Below, piece after piece: positions 15,029-23,391 of a DNA stretch of 38,493 nt. Each line of letters opens with the position of its first letter. Position 1 is the stretch's first letter. The notes beneath the pieces are model-generated. The model worked only from the letters and a program-made list of their open reading frames with translations, had not been told where the DNA came from and searched no databases. Position numbers and translations under genes: made by a program. Origin of the DNA: Candidatus Hydrogenedentota bacterium. GTDB taxonomy: Bacteria; Hydrogenedentota; Hydrogenedentia; Hydrogenedentales; SLHB01. The stretch spans positions 77,554-116,046 of the forward strand of contig JACRLJ010000037.1 in assembly GCA_016215105.1 (NCBI GenBank). The letters run 5' to 3'.

Positions 15029-15810
15029 TGGGCGGAGTTTCGTATATAGAGGTAGCCGACCTTTCGGTGGCCTATCCAGATCCGTCTGCGGCCAACCGGC
15101 ACCTGCTGGCAATAGATCGTCTATCACTCAGCATTCCCAAGGGCGCATTCATATCGATTGTTGGACCAAATGGCTGCGGGAAGACGACCCTGCTTCTGTG
15201 CCTGGCAGGCATCCTGAAGCCCACGTCGGGTAACGTGCGGATCGCTGGCGTTGCGCCGGGCAAGACGACATGCGGGTACGTCTTCCAGAACTATCGAGAG
15301 TCGCTCTACCCTTGGCTCACCGTGCTGGACAACATTGCTCTTCCGCTTTGGCTGGACGGTTTTGCCCGTGCAAAGGCACGCCAGGCTGCCACCGAACTCA
15401 TGGCAACGCTCAACATCGAACTTCCGGTTGACCGCTTCCCATACACACTCAGCGGCGGCCAACAGCAACTCGCCGCACTCCTGCGGGCCGTCATACACAA
15501 ACCAGCCGTATTGCTTCTCGACGAGCCGCTCGGATCCCTCGACGTTCCGTCCCGTGCGGACTTGTGCGACGCAGTGCAGCGCATCTGGCAGGCAATAGGC
15601 GCGACGACTGTTCTGGTTACCCACGATCTCGACGAAGCCATCCAGGTCGCCGATACAGTGGTGGCGTTCACTCCACGCCCCGCTCGTGTCGCGGACACCG
15701 TTGAGGTGCCTCTCCCGCGACCGCGGTCGCGGGACATTTTGCATGATCCCCAAGTTGTCGTGTGGCGAGACCGGGTTCACAGGGCCATGACGGGAGGGCG
15801 AGACTCTTGA
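15028..15810 (+). CDS. ABC transporter ATP-binding protein (NitT/TauT family)
   Basis: 260 residues with all nucleotide-binding motifs: Walker A GPNGCGKT (46-53), Q-loop Gln87, signature LSGGQQQ (141-147), Walker B VLLLDEP (161-167), D-loop GSLD and H-loop His199 in VLVTHD. Length and motif spelling fit SsuB/TauB/NrtD-type importer ATPases. The start ATG overlaps the stop of the binding-protein gene by one base, and GGGAGAG lies directly upstream; a GTG three bases earlier is a less likely start. The stop overlaps the permease start by four bases. It powers import through the adjacent permease as a homodimer. Confidence 0.94.
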   Translation: MGGVSYIEVADLSVAYPDPSAANRHLLAIDRLSLSIPKGAFISIVGPNGCGKTTLLLCLAGILKPTSGNVRIAGVAPGKTTCGYVFQNYRESLYPWLTVLDNIALPLWLDGFARAKARQAATELMATLNIELPVDRFPYTLSGGQQQLAALLRAVIHKPAVLLLDEPLGSLDVPSRADLCDAVQRIWQAIGATTVLVTHDLDEAIQVADTVVAFTPRPARVADTVEVPLPRPRSRDILHDPQVVVWRDRVHRAMTGGRDS

Positions 15811-16550
15811 CACGTGATCGTGCCCTTCTTGCTCTAATACTCCTCGCCTTTTGGAGTGCCCTGGCTTATTCCGGTAGCGTCTCACCGCTTTTTCTGCCAG
15901 AGCCCCACGCGGTGGTTGTGTCGTTTTGGCGTGGACTCGTAAGCGGCTCAATTCTCCGCGACATCGCCGCCACCATGGCCCGTGTCCTTACCGGTTTCCT
16001 CCTGGGCGGGGCAGTCGGCGTCACCGGGGGCATATTCCTAGGCTACTGGAAACGTCTCCACAACGCGAGCATTCCTTTCCTCGACTTTCTGCGCAGCGTC
16101 CCGGTCACGGCCATCCTGCCTCTTTTTCTTCTAGCCTTCGGTATTGGCGATACCGCCAAGATCGCCGCCATCGCTTGGGCGTCGGCACTCATGATGCTCA
16201 TTAACACAGTCCTTGGCGTTGCGTCCGTGCCACCCACGCGCCTGATGGTGGCCGCAACGCTTCGAGCGAGTTCGTATCAACGTCTTGTCCACGTCATCCT
16301 GCCGGACGCACTGCCGCAGATATTCATCGGCATCCGCACCGCAATCTCGTTTGCCGTCGTTGTGGCCGTCGTAAGTGAAATGCTGCTCAGCACCACCTCC
16401 GGCATCGGCGCCTCCATATACAATTCGAGCGTTATGTACCGCACCGAGGACGTTTACGTCGGCATCATTCTTACGGGTGCCATTGGATACTTGCTGAACC
16501 TAGCCACTGCGCGTTTGGACGCACGAATAGTCCACTGGCGAGCACGATAA
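15807..16550 (+). CDS. ABC transporter permease (NitT/TauT family)
   Basis: 247 residues with about six membrane helices and a BPD_transp_1 core; the cytoplasmic EAA-type coupling loop lies around AATLRASSYQRLVHVILPDALPQIFIGIRTA. It resembles SsuC/TauC/NrtB permeases. The start chosen is TTG 15807, which overlaps the ATPase stop as TTGA and has GGGAGG upstream; the frame extends to a GTG at 15762, but that would overlap the ATPase gene by 49 bases. Eleven bases separate its stop from the AAA+ gene, which has its own strong ribosome-binding site. Together with the two preceding genes it makes a complete importer. Confidence 0.91.
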   Translation: MTRDRALLALILLAFWSALAYSGSVSPLFLPEPHAVVVSFWRGLVSGSILRDIAATMARVLTGFLLGGAVGVTGGIFLGYWKRLHNASIPFLDFLRSVPVTAILPLFLLAFGIGDTAKIAAIAWASALMMLINTVLGVASVPPTRLMVAATLRASSYQRLVHVILPDALPQIFIGIRTAISFAVVVAVVSEMLLSTTSGIGASIYNSSVMYRTEDVYVGIILTGAIGYLLNLATARLDARIVHWRAR

Positions 16551-16560
16551 GGAGGAACCC

Positions 16561-18885
16561 TTGGGCGACGACAAGATAGATCAACTGCGCTCCGTAATTA
16601 GCAATCACATGACGGCTGAGAAACTTAGACCACTTCAGATTGCAATCCGCAACGGCAATAACATCGCTTATAGGGCGGGACTTACGTCGCTGATCCGAGA
16701 CATCCTCGACGATATGAGCAAACAGATTGCGGTAATGGCATCTCTCGACGAAGTATCTGTTCTGACTTCCTACCATGCCAGCAGCATCATTCTTAGCGGA
16801 TGGCTCCGGGTCACTCAAAGCCGACAAGTATGGGAGAGAACCACCTTTGCCCAAACAGAAATAGACACTTTTAGAAGAATCTACGATTGGGATGCTAGAC
16901 CTGGGCATCTGATGACAGACCCAGGCGGGCAGGAGTCGATTGACGTCATATTCTGTCGGGACGGAATCCTGGACAACAAGTGTTGCGTCACGCCCGCAAC
17001 GTGGCGCATATCGAGAAGACTTCTCCATTCGGTTCTCTTTCCGGTCCTCGTTGAGCACGCACTGGACGGAGTCAAGCCGGACAACTTTGCCATGGCGGCC
17101 CAGTGCGTAAGGGCGTCAAGGGGGATAGTAATCTCCGAGGCCGATTTCCAGGAATTGAATGACCTTTCGCAAGCGCTGAACGACTTCGACTTCTGGAAAC
17201 AAAGCCCGAGCGATACAATGCCGTTCTTTAGAGTTCGTAGTTTTCTTGTCACCTTCTTCTACACTATAGGTCGCTGCGCGATGCCTGACATGAGTGCGAA
17301 CTCTCCGCTTATTGTCAGAGACGGAGCCAAGTTCGAACGCATTGTTGCATATGGTGTGCATCCAGAGAATATCGGTTTGGTTCCCAACGACAGCGAAAAG
17401 ATCGGCTCACTTGCTCTCGTCACAAGCCACAAGAAGAAGAGCACTCTATCCTACGACGTTGCCGACGCACTGCGTGCTGCCAGTGAATTCCTCGCCAAGT
17501 CACTCAGATGCTTTGAACTTGACGCTGCGGCCAATACGTCTCATGTCCGAACTACAACGCCGGACGAAGAAGACTCCATCCGCCAAGCCTGCGAGGTTGA
17601 CTATCTCGCAGACACAGAAGAAGTGAGGCAACAACCAGGCCTGGAGCAACTTCTTAGGCTCAGCCGTTCGTTACACGAAGCAATCGCGCATCGTCTGATA
17701 AAAGCTCACTATACAGATGAGGCTGAAGCAGCCGTACACAAGAATAAGTGCAGTAATACACCAACGGGCGTTCCTGTGTGTCTGCCCGTAGAACTCATGA
17801 CAGATATGACCATTCAGAAACTCTTGCTGGAGTGCGATATCGTGGGTTCGAGTCGGCAATACGTTCAGATGGTGCATGATCTTGCGGCCGTAGCGGCGAC
17901 GGACGATCTCTCGGAGACGCGTGTCGTTTTCCTCGACAGTGAACCTGGCTGCGGAAAGGAAATGCTCGCGAAGTTGCTCCATCTGTTTTCACGTCGCGCC
18001 CACCTTGATGCGCACGCAAAACTAGTCGTGCCCCGTCTGAAGCCAATGCTTGAAGATCTCAAGGGCTGCCTGGAACCGCTTATCTGTCAAGACCATAAGG
18101 AGCATTCAGTTTTCAAGGCCGTAACCGCGGTTCTGACGAACCCGCCTGGGTCGGACTATTGCATGGCGCGTCTCTCGAACTATTTTACGCTCAATATGGC
18201 TGCGTTGACGGACGAAGAACGCTTTATGGCGGAATTATTCGGTTCTTACAGTGAGGAGGATAAAATCAAAAAAGCCGGTCGTTGCTTCATGGCGCACGCG
18301 CTAAGCGGAACCGTCTTCTTAGACGAACTCAACACGCTACCAACAAAGGATCAGGCGAACTCGTTTCTTCGACTTCTGGAGAAGCCGTTTGAGATGGAGA
18401 TCCCTGGCCGCAGCTCCGGCCCCATTCGGGACGCGAACATGTTCATCGTTTTTGCCAGCAACAAGACCCGAGAGGAACTCATAGAGGCTGGTTTTAACGA
18501 AGCAGTCGTGTACCGGATAACCAAAACGAGAATCCACATACCTCCGCTTCGCGAACGGCCTGCTGATATAGCCGTCTTCGTCAACGCGAGAGTTCGCAAA
18601 CACAACGAAAGAAGGTGCAAGGCTGGGAAGGTGAAGGAACAGATACGAAAGATCGACATCCAGGCCATGCGCCTACTCTGCGAACTCCGCTGGCCGGACA
18701 ACTACCGCGGCGTTCAGGGGCTCATGGACGACATTTCTGGGGATCGGATTCAGCGTGGGATAGAACACCCAGAACTGACATTCGATGAGATACTCAGAGG
18801 GTTGAGGCGTCGTGAAGCGTTTCAGGCAGACGTAACCCGAGGTAAGACAGAATCAAAAGAGCATTCGGCAAGACAGTGCAAATGA
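16561..18885 (+). CDS. NtrC-like AAA+ ATPase lacking GAFTGA, with large unknown N-terminal region
   Basis: 774 residues. It starts at TTG 16561, preceded by AAGGAGG at good spacing. Residues 427-720 form a sigma54-activator-type AAA+ domain: IVGSS (427-431), Walker A SEPGCGKE (460-467), ELFG (558-561), Walker B GTVFLDEL (583-590), PPLRERPADI (661-670) and the sensor II-like RWPDNYRGVQ (710-719). The GAFTGA loop that contacts sigma54 should follow ELFG, but the sequence there is SYSEEDKIKKAG, so a standard sigma54 activator role is unlikely. An extra ~55 residues (about 483-538) sit between Walker A and the next conserved strand. Residues 1-425 match no family I recognise and could hold a ligand-sensing domain. 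No C-terminal DNA-binding helix-turn-helix is evident. The gene looks more A/T-rich than its neighbours. Its stop overlaps the next start by four bases. Confidence 0.83.
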   Translation: MGDDKIDQLRSVISNHMTAEKLRPLQIAIRNGNNIAYRAGLTSLIRDILDDMSKQIAVMASLDEVSVLTSYHASSIILSGWLRVTQSRQVWERTTFAQTEIDTFRRIYDWDARPGHLMTDPGGQESIDVIFCRDGILDNKCCVTPATWRISRRLLHSVLFPVLVEHALDGVKPDNFAMAAQCVRASRGIVISEADFQELNDLSQALNDFDFWKQSPSDTMPFFRVRSFLVTFFYTIGRCAMPDMSANSPLIVRDGAKFERIVAYGVHPENIGLVPNDSEKIGSLALVTSHKKKSTLSYDVADALRAASEFLAKSLRCFELDAAANTSHVRTTTPDEEDSIRQACEVDYLADTEEVRQQPGLEQLLRLSRSLHEAIAHRLIKAHYTDEAEAAVHKNKCSNTPTGVPVCLPVELMTDMTIQKLLLECDIVGSSRQYVQMVHDLAAVAATDDLSETRVVFLDSEPGCGKEMLAKLLHLFSRRAHLDAHAKLVVPRLKPMLEDLKGCLEPLICQDHKEHSVFKAVTAVLTNPPGSDYCMARLSNYFTLNMAALTDEERFMAELFGSYSEEDKIKKAGRCFMAHALSGTVFLDELNTLPTKDQANSFLRLLEKPFEMEIPGRSSGPIRDANMFIVFASNKTREELIEAGFNEAVVYRITKTRIHIPPLRERPADIAVFVNARVRKHNERRCKAGKVKEQIRKIDIQAMRLLCELRWPDNYRGVQGLMDDISGDRIQRGIEHPELTFDEILRGLRRREAFQADVTRGKTESKEHSARQCK

Positions 18886-20309
18886 TGAGATCAATTTGCA
18901 CGGCTTCTAGCCATATTAGACCTCAACTTGTTCTGGCACCACCCGATCAGAACTCCGGCCGAATCTCACGTAGCGGTTGTTTTCCGCCTCTCGGGCTCCT
19001 CGGGATCGCCACGTGGCTTCGTGAGCGCACCGGAATAGCGGCGGAAATCCTGGACGGCGAGATTCTCGACTTGCAGACCCTGGCGGCCCGACTTCGTGAC
19101 GGCTTGGTGGGCATCAGCGTCAGTCAGTTGACGTACGCGAACTCCGTCGCGCTCGCTCAAATCGCCAAGGGCCGGGGCGCAACCGTTGTCTTTGGCGGCC
19201 ACCACGCAACGGCTCATGCCGAACGCATTTTGAGGACGCAGCCATCCGTTGACGCTGTCGTCGTGGGCGACGGCGAGGAGGCTTTCGCCGGTCTGGCGAC
19301 AGGCGCGCCGTACGAGAAGGCGCCGAATCTCGTGTACCGTGATGCCGAAGGGATTATCCGCTATACGGAGCGCCGTGACGTAGACCTTCGGGCGGTACCA
19401 ATTCCCGACCGAACTTTAGTCCCGCTGGAACCGTACATAGCAAACTTCTGTCGCCAAAACCCAAACAAACCGTTCCGTCGCCCCTTTGCGGTTTGGACCC
19501 AGAAGGGCTGTGCCTGGCGTGCCCGAAGTGGCGGTTGTTCGTTCTGCGCTCGTACTGACCACGGCTGGCGGGCGCGCGACGTTGCCACCGTATGGCGCGA
19601 GATTGGCATGCTCTGCCGAACATACGGCGCGGACTACATCTGGGAACTGTCTGACGACATCTTGTCAGATACTGCTTGGTTCAACGCGTTCGCCGAATCC
19701 AAACCACCAGAAGTTAATCCGGCCTTCATGTTCTATGCGCGTCCCGCACATGTTACGTCTCAGGCAGCCGCGAGCATGGCCCGGCTTGGCGCGTATGAGG
19801 TCTTCCTTGGTATCGAGGCGGGCGACGACACTATCCTCCGCATGGCAAATAGGGGAATCACAACTGCAACCAATCTGCTGGCGGTCAAACGTCTGTCGGA
19901 ACATGGACTCAAAGTGTTCCCAAGTTTCGTCTTGGGTCTGGAGGGCGAATCGAAGGTAACTCTGCGAAGGACGGAGGAGCATTTGCTGCGTATACTAGAC
20001 ATGGCGTCTGTGGACACCATTGCGGTGTGTCACTTTATGCCTCTCCCTGGAGCGCCGGCCTACGACAGACTCATGAGGGTTCCAAAGGTGCGCGCAAAGT
20101 ACGCACACATGGACCACGTTCCCCTCGCCGCACTCCAAGAGGAATGGCTCAGGCGGTTCTGCCACGTCACCGTCGAAGAACTCACCGCCACGCGTGAGCG
20201 GATGATTTCGTACGCGCCCGTTGCCAGCGGCATGGGCGTCCCAGCCCATGCGACTAACATCGGTCCCAGCATGACGCTTCGCACGAAGGTCCAACCACAA
20301 TACACTTAG
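18882..20309 (+). CDS. B12-binding-type radical SAM protein with C-x8-C-x2-C motif
   Basis: 475 residues from ATG 18882, which overlaps the AAA+ stop as ATGA. Residues 1-165 resemble a cobalamin-binding Rossmann domain (PPLGLLGIATWLRE, then VVFGGHHATAHAERIL and VDAVVVGDGEEAF), as in BchE/HpnP-type radical SAM enzymes. The radical SAM barrel follows; its cluster cysteines are C210, C219 and C222 in TQKGCAWRARSGGCSFC, spaced C-x8-C-x2-C rather than the usual C-x3-C-x2-C. The later GIEAGDDTILRMANRGIT and SFVLGLEGES segments are classic for this superfamily. It should cleave SAM to a 5'-deoxyadenosyl radical; methyl transfer or rearrangement of an unknown substrate is inferred. It is the last gene of the operon and is followed by a terminator-like hairpin. 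Confidence 0.88.
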   Translation: MMRSICTASSHIRPQLVLAPPDQNSGRISRSGCFPPLGLLGIATWLRERTGIAAEILDGEILDLQTLAARLRDGLVGISVSQLTYANSVALAQIAKGRGATVVFGGHHATAHAERILRTQPSVDAVVVGDGEEAFAGLATGAPYEKAPNLVYRDAEGIIRYTERRDVDLRAVPIPDRTLVPLEPYIANFCRQNPNKPFRRPFAVWTQKGCAWRARSGGCSFCARTDHGWRARDVATVWREIGMLCRTYGADYIWELSDDILSDTAWFNAFAESKPPEVNPAFMFYARPAHVTSQAAASMARLGAYEVFLGIEAGDDTILRMANRGITTATNLLAVKRLSEHGLKVFPSFVLGLEGESKVTLRRTEEHLLRILDMASVDTIAVCHFMPLPGAPAYDRLMRVPKVRAKYAHMDHVPLAALQEEWLRRFCHVTVEELTATRERMISYAPVASGMGVPAHATNIGPSMTLRTKVQPQYT

Positions 20310-20621
20310 ATCGAGTAAGGAATAGCGATATCCCTTGCTCGACATAGATGGAAGCCACTTCGGCTGCGGATGATCGCGGAATAACATGGGGTTGCACGAA
20401 GCAGGAAGTGCAGACGAGAAACTGGGAGTTGGCGGTTTTGCCTTGATCCCAGACAGTTCATCCCCAAAAAACAATGCAGTCGGTATCGTCCTGAATCAGC
20501 GCCGTTACGGCGGGGCATGACTACCAGACGTTCTTGGATTTCGGTAGGTGTCCGAATACGGAGACGAAGCGGCAGCATTTTGTTGTCGTCCTACGGCGGA
20601 GCTTGAGGTCCTGTTTGGTCC
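20310..20621. other. 312-bp gap after the operon; nothing recognised beyond a hairpin
   Basis: After the hairpin at 20311-20342 the remaining ~280 bases carry only short open frames with no domain, start signal or repeat that I recognise. It may be decayed coding DNA, but I cannot name a parent gene. Confidence 0.4.
20311..20342 (+). terminator. Hairpin right after the radical SAM stop
   Basis: TCGAGTAAGG pairs with CCTTGCTCGA (one non-Watson-Crick position), with a 12-base loop. It begins two bases after TAG. No clear T-tract, so the terminator call is tentative. Confidence 0.45.
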
Positions 20622-22208
20622 TCAGATATCCAGCGCCATTTGCGCCTTCAGTGCCGGTTTGTTGACTTTGCCGGTGGGGAGGAGGGGGAGGTGTTCGCGG
20701 AAGTCGAAGCGGCGGGGGACTTTGAAGTTGGCTAGGCGCTCTTTGCAGTAGGCCCTTAGGTCGTCTTCGGTGAGGGTGTAGCCGGGTTTGATCGCTACGA
20801 ATGCGCGGCCGACTTCCTGGTAGGTGGGGTCGGGCACGCCGAGCACGGCGGAGAAGAGTACGCCGGGATGGCCCTCGAGGACTTCTTCGATCTCGCGGGG
20901 ATAGACGTTTTCACCGCCGGACTTGAACATCTCGGATTTGCGTCCGCAGATGTGGATGTAGCCGCGTTCGTCTAGGCGGGCGAGGTCGTTGGTGTAGTAC
21001 CAGCCGTCTACATCCAGCACTTCCTCGGTGGCGGCGGGGTTGTTGAAGTAGCCCTTCATCATCATCGGCCCGCGCAACGCGATCTCGCCGACCTCGCCTT
21101 GGGGGAGGGGTTGGCGGCGTTCATCGACGATCTTCAACTCGAACGGTGGAGCTATGGTTCCGCCGGTCTTGTGCAAGGTGTCGATATCGTCGCCCGGCGC
21201 GGTGTAGGTCACGAAACCCGCGACCTCAGTCGAGCCGTAGCCGGTGAGCAGGCGCGCGCCGGTCTTGGCGGCGACCTCGGCCAGCGCTTCGACCATGGTC
21301 CTGGGAGCGGCGACCCCAGACCAGATAAACGTCTCGACCTTGCTCAGATCGGTGAGGGCCCACAGGGGTGTTTGCATCTGCATCAGGAACATGGCCGGGA
21401 TCTGGCCCATCACGGTGACCCCTTCCTGTTCGATGACGCGCAGGGTCTGCGTTGGGTCGAACCGCTCCATCATGACGATCGTGGCCCCGGCGTAGACCGA
21501 TGCGAATCCGATCTCGACGTCGGCGGCGACGTGATTGATGGGGAAGTGCAGCAGGCTTCGCGACGCGGCGGTGAATCCGAAATGCTGGATCTGCACGGCG
21601 ACGTTGGCGATGATGCTGGCGTGCGTGTGCAAGACGCCTTTGGGCCGTCCCGTCGATCCGGACGTGTACATCAGCAGCGCGTCGTCGTCGGGTTTGCCCA
21701 TGCCCGAGCGCCGGTACAGATGGGTGTCCTGGTCGTCGCGTGTGGCGGAGGTGTACGCGCCGAAGTCCTCGGCGTCTTCGAAGGGCTCGCCCAGAACGAG
21801 AATCTTCCGGATGCAACCGCAGGTGTTCCAGATCGACCGTATGTCGTCCTCGAAGTCCCGTCCCGCGAACTCTCGGATGGTGACGAGCACTTTAGGCTGG
21901 GCGTCGCTGACGATGTAGCGGAGTTCATCTACGGTGAACTTGGGGGAAAGGCCAAGCCACCTCGCGCCGATCTTCAGTGTCGCCATGAACGTGACCATGA
22001 ACTCGATGCGCGCCATGGAAAGCATGGCAACGCAGTCCCCGCGCTGAACACCCGCCTCGAGCAGGGCCTTGGCGGCGCGGTCGACGCGGCGCTTGAATTC
22101 GTACCACGTGATGCGCTCACCGCCGCAGACCAGGGCCTCTCTAGCCGGCGTTTCCGCCGCCCACTTTTCGACGTAGTGCCACGTGAGATTCAGGTCCTTC
22201 CAGCCCAT
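20622..22208 (-). CDS. AMP-forming acyl-CoA synthetase / CoA ligase
   Basis: 528 residues of the ANL superfamily. The ATP-binding P-loop is YTSGSTGRPKG (181-191). GYGSTEVAGF is the A5 motif, the WYYTNDLARLDERGYIHICGRKSEMFKSGGENVYPREIEE stretch covers the hinge and A8, and the catalytic Lys lies in PTGKVNKPAL near the C-terminus. The enzyme activates a carboxylic acid to the acyl-AMP and then the CoA thioester; chain length is not predictable. The start is ATG 22208, with GGAG and AAGGA just upstream. It is downstream of a MaoC-type hydratase gene on the same strand, 87 bases apart, and the gap holds a small inverted-repeat element. The pair suggests fatty or aromatic acid activation followed by hydration of an enoyl-CoA. 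Confidence 0.93.
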   Translation of the reverse strand: MGWKDLNLTWHYVEKWAAETPAREALVCGGERITWYEFKRRVDRAAKALLEAGVQRGDCVAMLSMARIEFMVTFMATLKIGARWLGLSPKFTVDELRYIVSDAQPKVLVTIREFAGRDFEDDIRSIWNTCGCIRKILVLGEPFEDAEDFGAYTSATRDDQDTHLYRRSGMGKPDDDALLMYTSGSTGRPKGVLHTHASIIANVAVQIQHFGFTAASRSLLHFPINHVAADVEIGFASVYAGATIVMMERFDPTQTLRVIEQEGVTVMGQIPAMFLMQMQTPLWALTDLSKVETFIWSGVAAPRTMVEALAEVAAKTGARLLTGYGSTEVAGFVTYTAPGDDIDTLHKTGGTIAPPFELKIVDERRQPLPQGEVGEIALRGPMMMKGYFNNPAATEEVLDVDGWYYTNDLARLDERGYIHICGRKSEMFKSGGENVYPREIEEVLEGHPGVLFSAVLGVPDPTYQEVGRAFVAIKPGYTLTEDDLRAYCKERLANFKVPRRFDFREHLPLLPTGKVNKPALKAQMALDI

Positions 22209-22305
22209 TCCTTACTCCGTGTCGAAAAGCGGGGACAGACACTCTTTTCAAACTGCCGAAAAGCGAGTCAGTCCCCGGTTTTCGCAGCCCATTTCCTACC
22301 CCGTG
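22201..22305. mobile_element. Small inverted-repeat (MITE-like) element with 21-bp flanking direct repeats
   Basis: The arms CGAAAAGCGGGGACAGAC (22223-22240) and GTCAGTCCCCGGTTTTCG (22267-22284) are inverted repeats with two mismatches. They are flanked by 21-bp direct repeats at 22201-22221 and 22285-22305 (18 of 21 identical). The repeats contain the ribosome-binding site and first codons of the CoA ligase, so the upstream copy makes a 14-codon mini-ORF starting at ATG 22292 (minus). Confidence 0.6.
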
Positions 22306-23189
22306 CTCGGTTGCGTCGAAACTGTCAGACAACCGTCGCTAATGGCCTTCTTGCCATCGTGATTCAAGACGACAAAATGCAGGTCCGTCAGGTCGCCGCG
22401 GACTTCGCGCGACAAGAGCTGTACCGTGATCGTGGTTCCGGGAATCACCATCCCGGTGAATCGGCAGCCCAGCGCCTTGAGACGCCCCGGATCGGCGCCG
22501 GCTTCGCGGTTCGTCATCTCGCGAATGGCGAGCGACAACGTTGCTGTTCCATGCAGAATGGTGCGCGGCAGCCGAACGGAGTGCGCGAACTTGACCGAAG
22601 TGTGAATGGGGAAGTAGATATCCGCGCACGCGTCGTAGACATGCGCCGCCAACGGATCGATGGCGATGGGTTGTTCCCATTCCGGCGAGCCCGTGTACAC
22701 GTAGCGCGGAATGGGCGGAACCTTCTCGTCCCCTTTCGCGCCGTCCTTGCAGCGTACGCCGCGAAGCAGTCCGCCGATATATTCGGTAAACACGGGAAGC
22801 CCCTCGCTATCCGCGCCTCGGTAGCGAAGCACCATATGCGTGCCCGCCTGGTGCGGCGCGATGCTGAAGACCTCGCCTTCGAGGCGGAGCTTTTCTCCCG
22901 GGCGCATGGGGCGATTCCACTCAAGCGTTTCCGTGTAGTGGACCTGGCGCTGCAAGACATCGAAGGGGAAGTCCCCCGAGTTTCCGTACTGCCAGAACTT
23001 CTCCGAGACGGGCCACGTCAGCGCGACGCACAGCATCGGAGGCGCGATGATTCCGCCTTGGCGTTCATCGTCGAAGTAGACCGGGTTATTGTCGCCGACG
23101 GCGGCGGCGTAGTTCATCGCGTGGCGCGGCGTTACCTCCAAGTCAAAGGGGTTAATGTGGATGCCCACGTGCCGGGAACTCAATTCCAT
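22296..23189 (-). CDS. MaoC-like double-hotdog dehydratase/hydratase
   Basis: 297 residues built as two hotdog domains. The N-terminal half has YAAAVGDNNPVYFDD (GDNNP at 32-36), the imperfect first hydratase motif. The C-terminal half has DIYFPIHTSVKFAHSVRLPRTILHG, a relic of the hydratase-2 motif ending in LHG. The family hydrates trans-2-enoyl-CoA or dehydrates related CoA esters; the degenerate catalytic Asp/His pattern leaves activity uncertain. The start is ATG 23189, preceded by AGGAG at eight bases. First gene of a two-gene unit with the acyl-CoA ligase, and divergent from the Tat-exported protein gene. Confidence 0.86.
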   Translation of the reverse strand: MELSSRHVGIHINPFDLEVTPRHAMNYAAAVGDNNPVYFDDERQGGIIAPPMLCVALTWPVSEKFWQYGNSGDFPFDVLQRQVHYTETLEWNRPMRPGEKLRLEGEVFSIAPHQAGTHMVLRYRGADSEGLPVFTEYIGGLLRGVRCKDGAKGDEKVPPIPRYVYTGSPEWEQPIAIDPLAAHVYDACADIYFPIHTSVKFAHSVRLPRTILHGTATLSLAIREMTNREAGADPGRLKALGCRFTGMVIPGTTITVQLLSREVRGDLTDLHFVVLNHDGKKAISDGCLTVSTQPSTG

Positions 23190-23391
23190 CCGAAATTCTC
23201 CTATTTACCGCTTCATCGGTGACGCCAACTTAACATGTTTTGGCCGCGTAGTCCATCACGCCTGCGAGGGGTGGTAAATGGGCCAGATTTGCCGCCGCTT
23301 TGGCGGGCTTGCGGCGGACTTGGATCGCCGGTCGATGGGCGTGGTATCGTCATGAGTCAAAACGCAGCTTGTGCGGGAAATGGGGATTCGT

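Noticed and set aside
21099-23222. A 707-codon open frame on the plus strand opposite the CoA ligase and MaoC genes
   Set aside because: Antisense shadow of two clear genes in GC-rich DNA; the translation shows no domain and it spans their intergenic gap.
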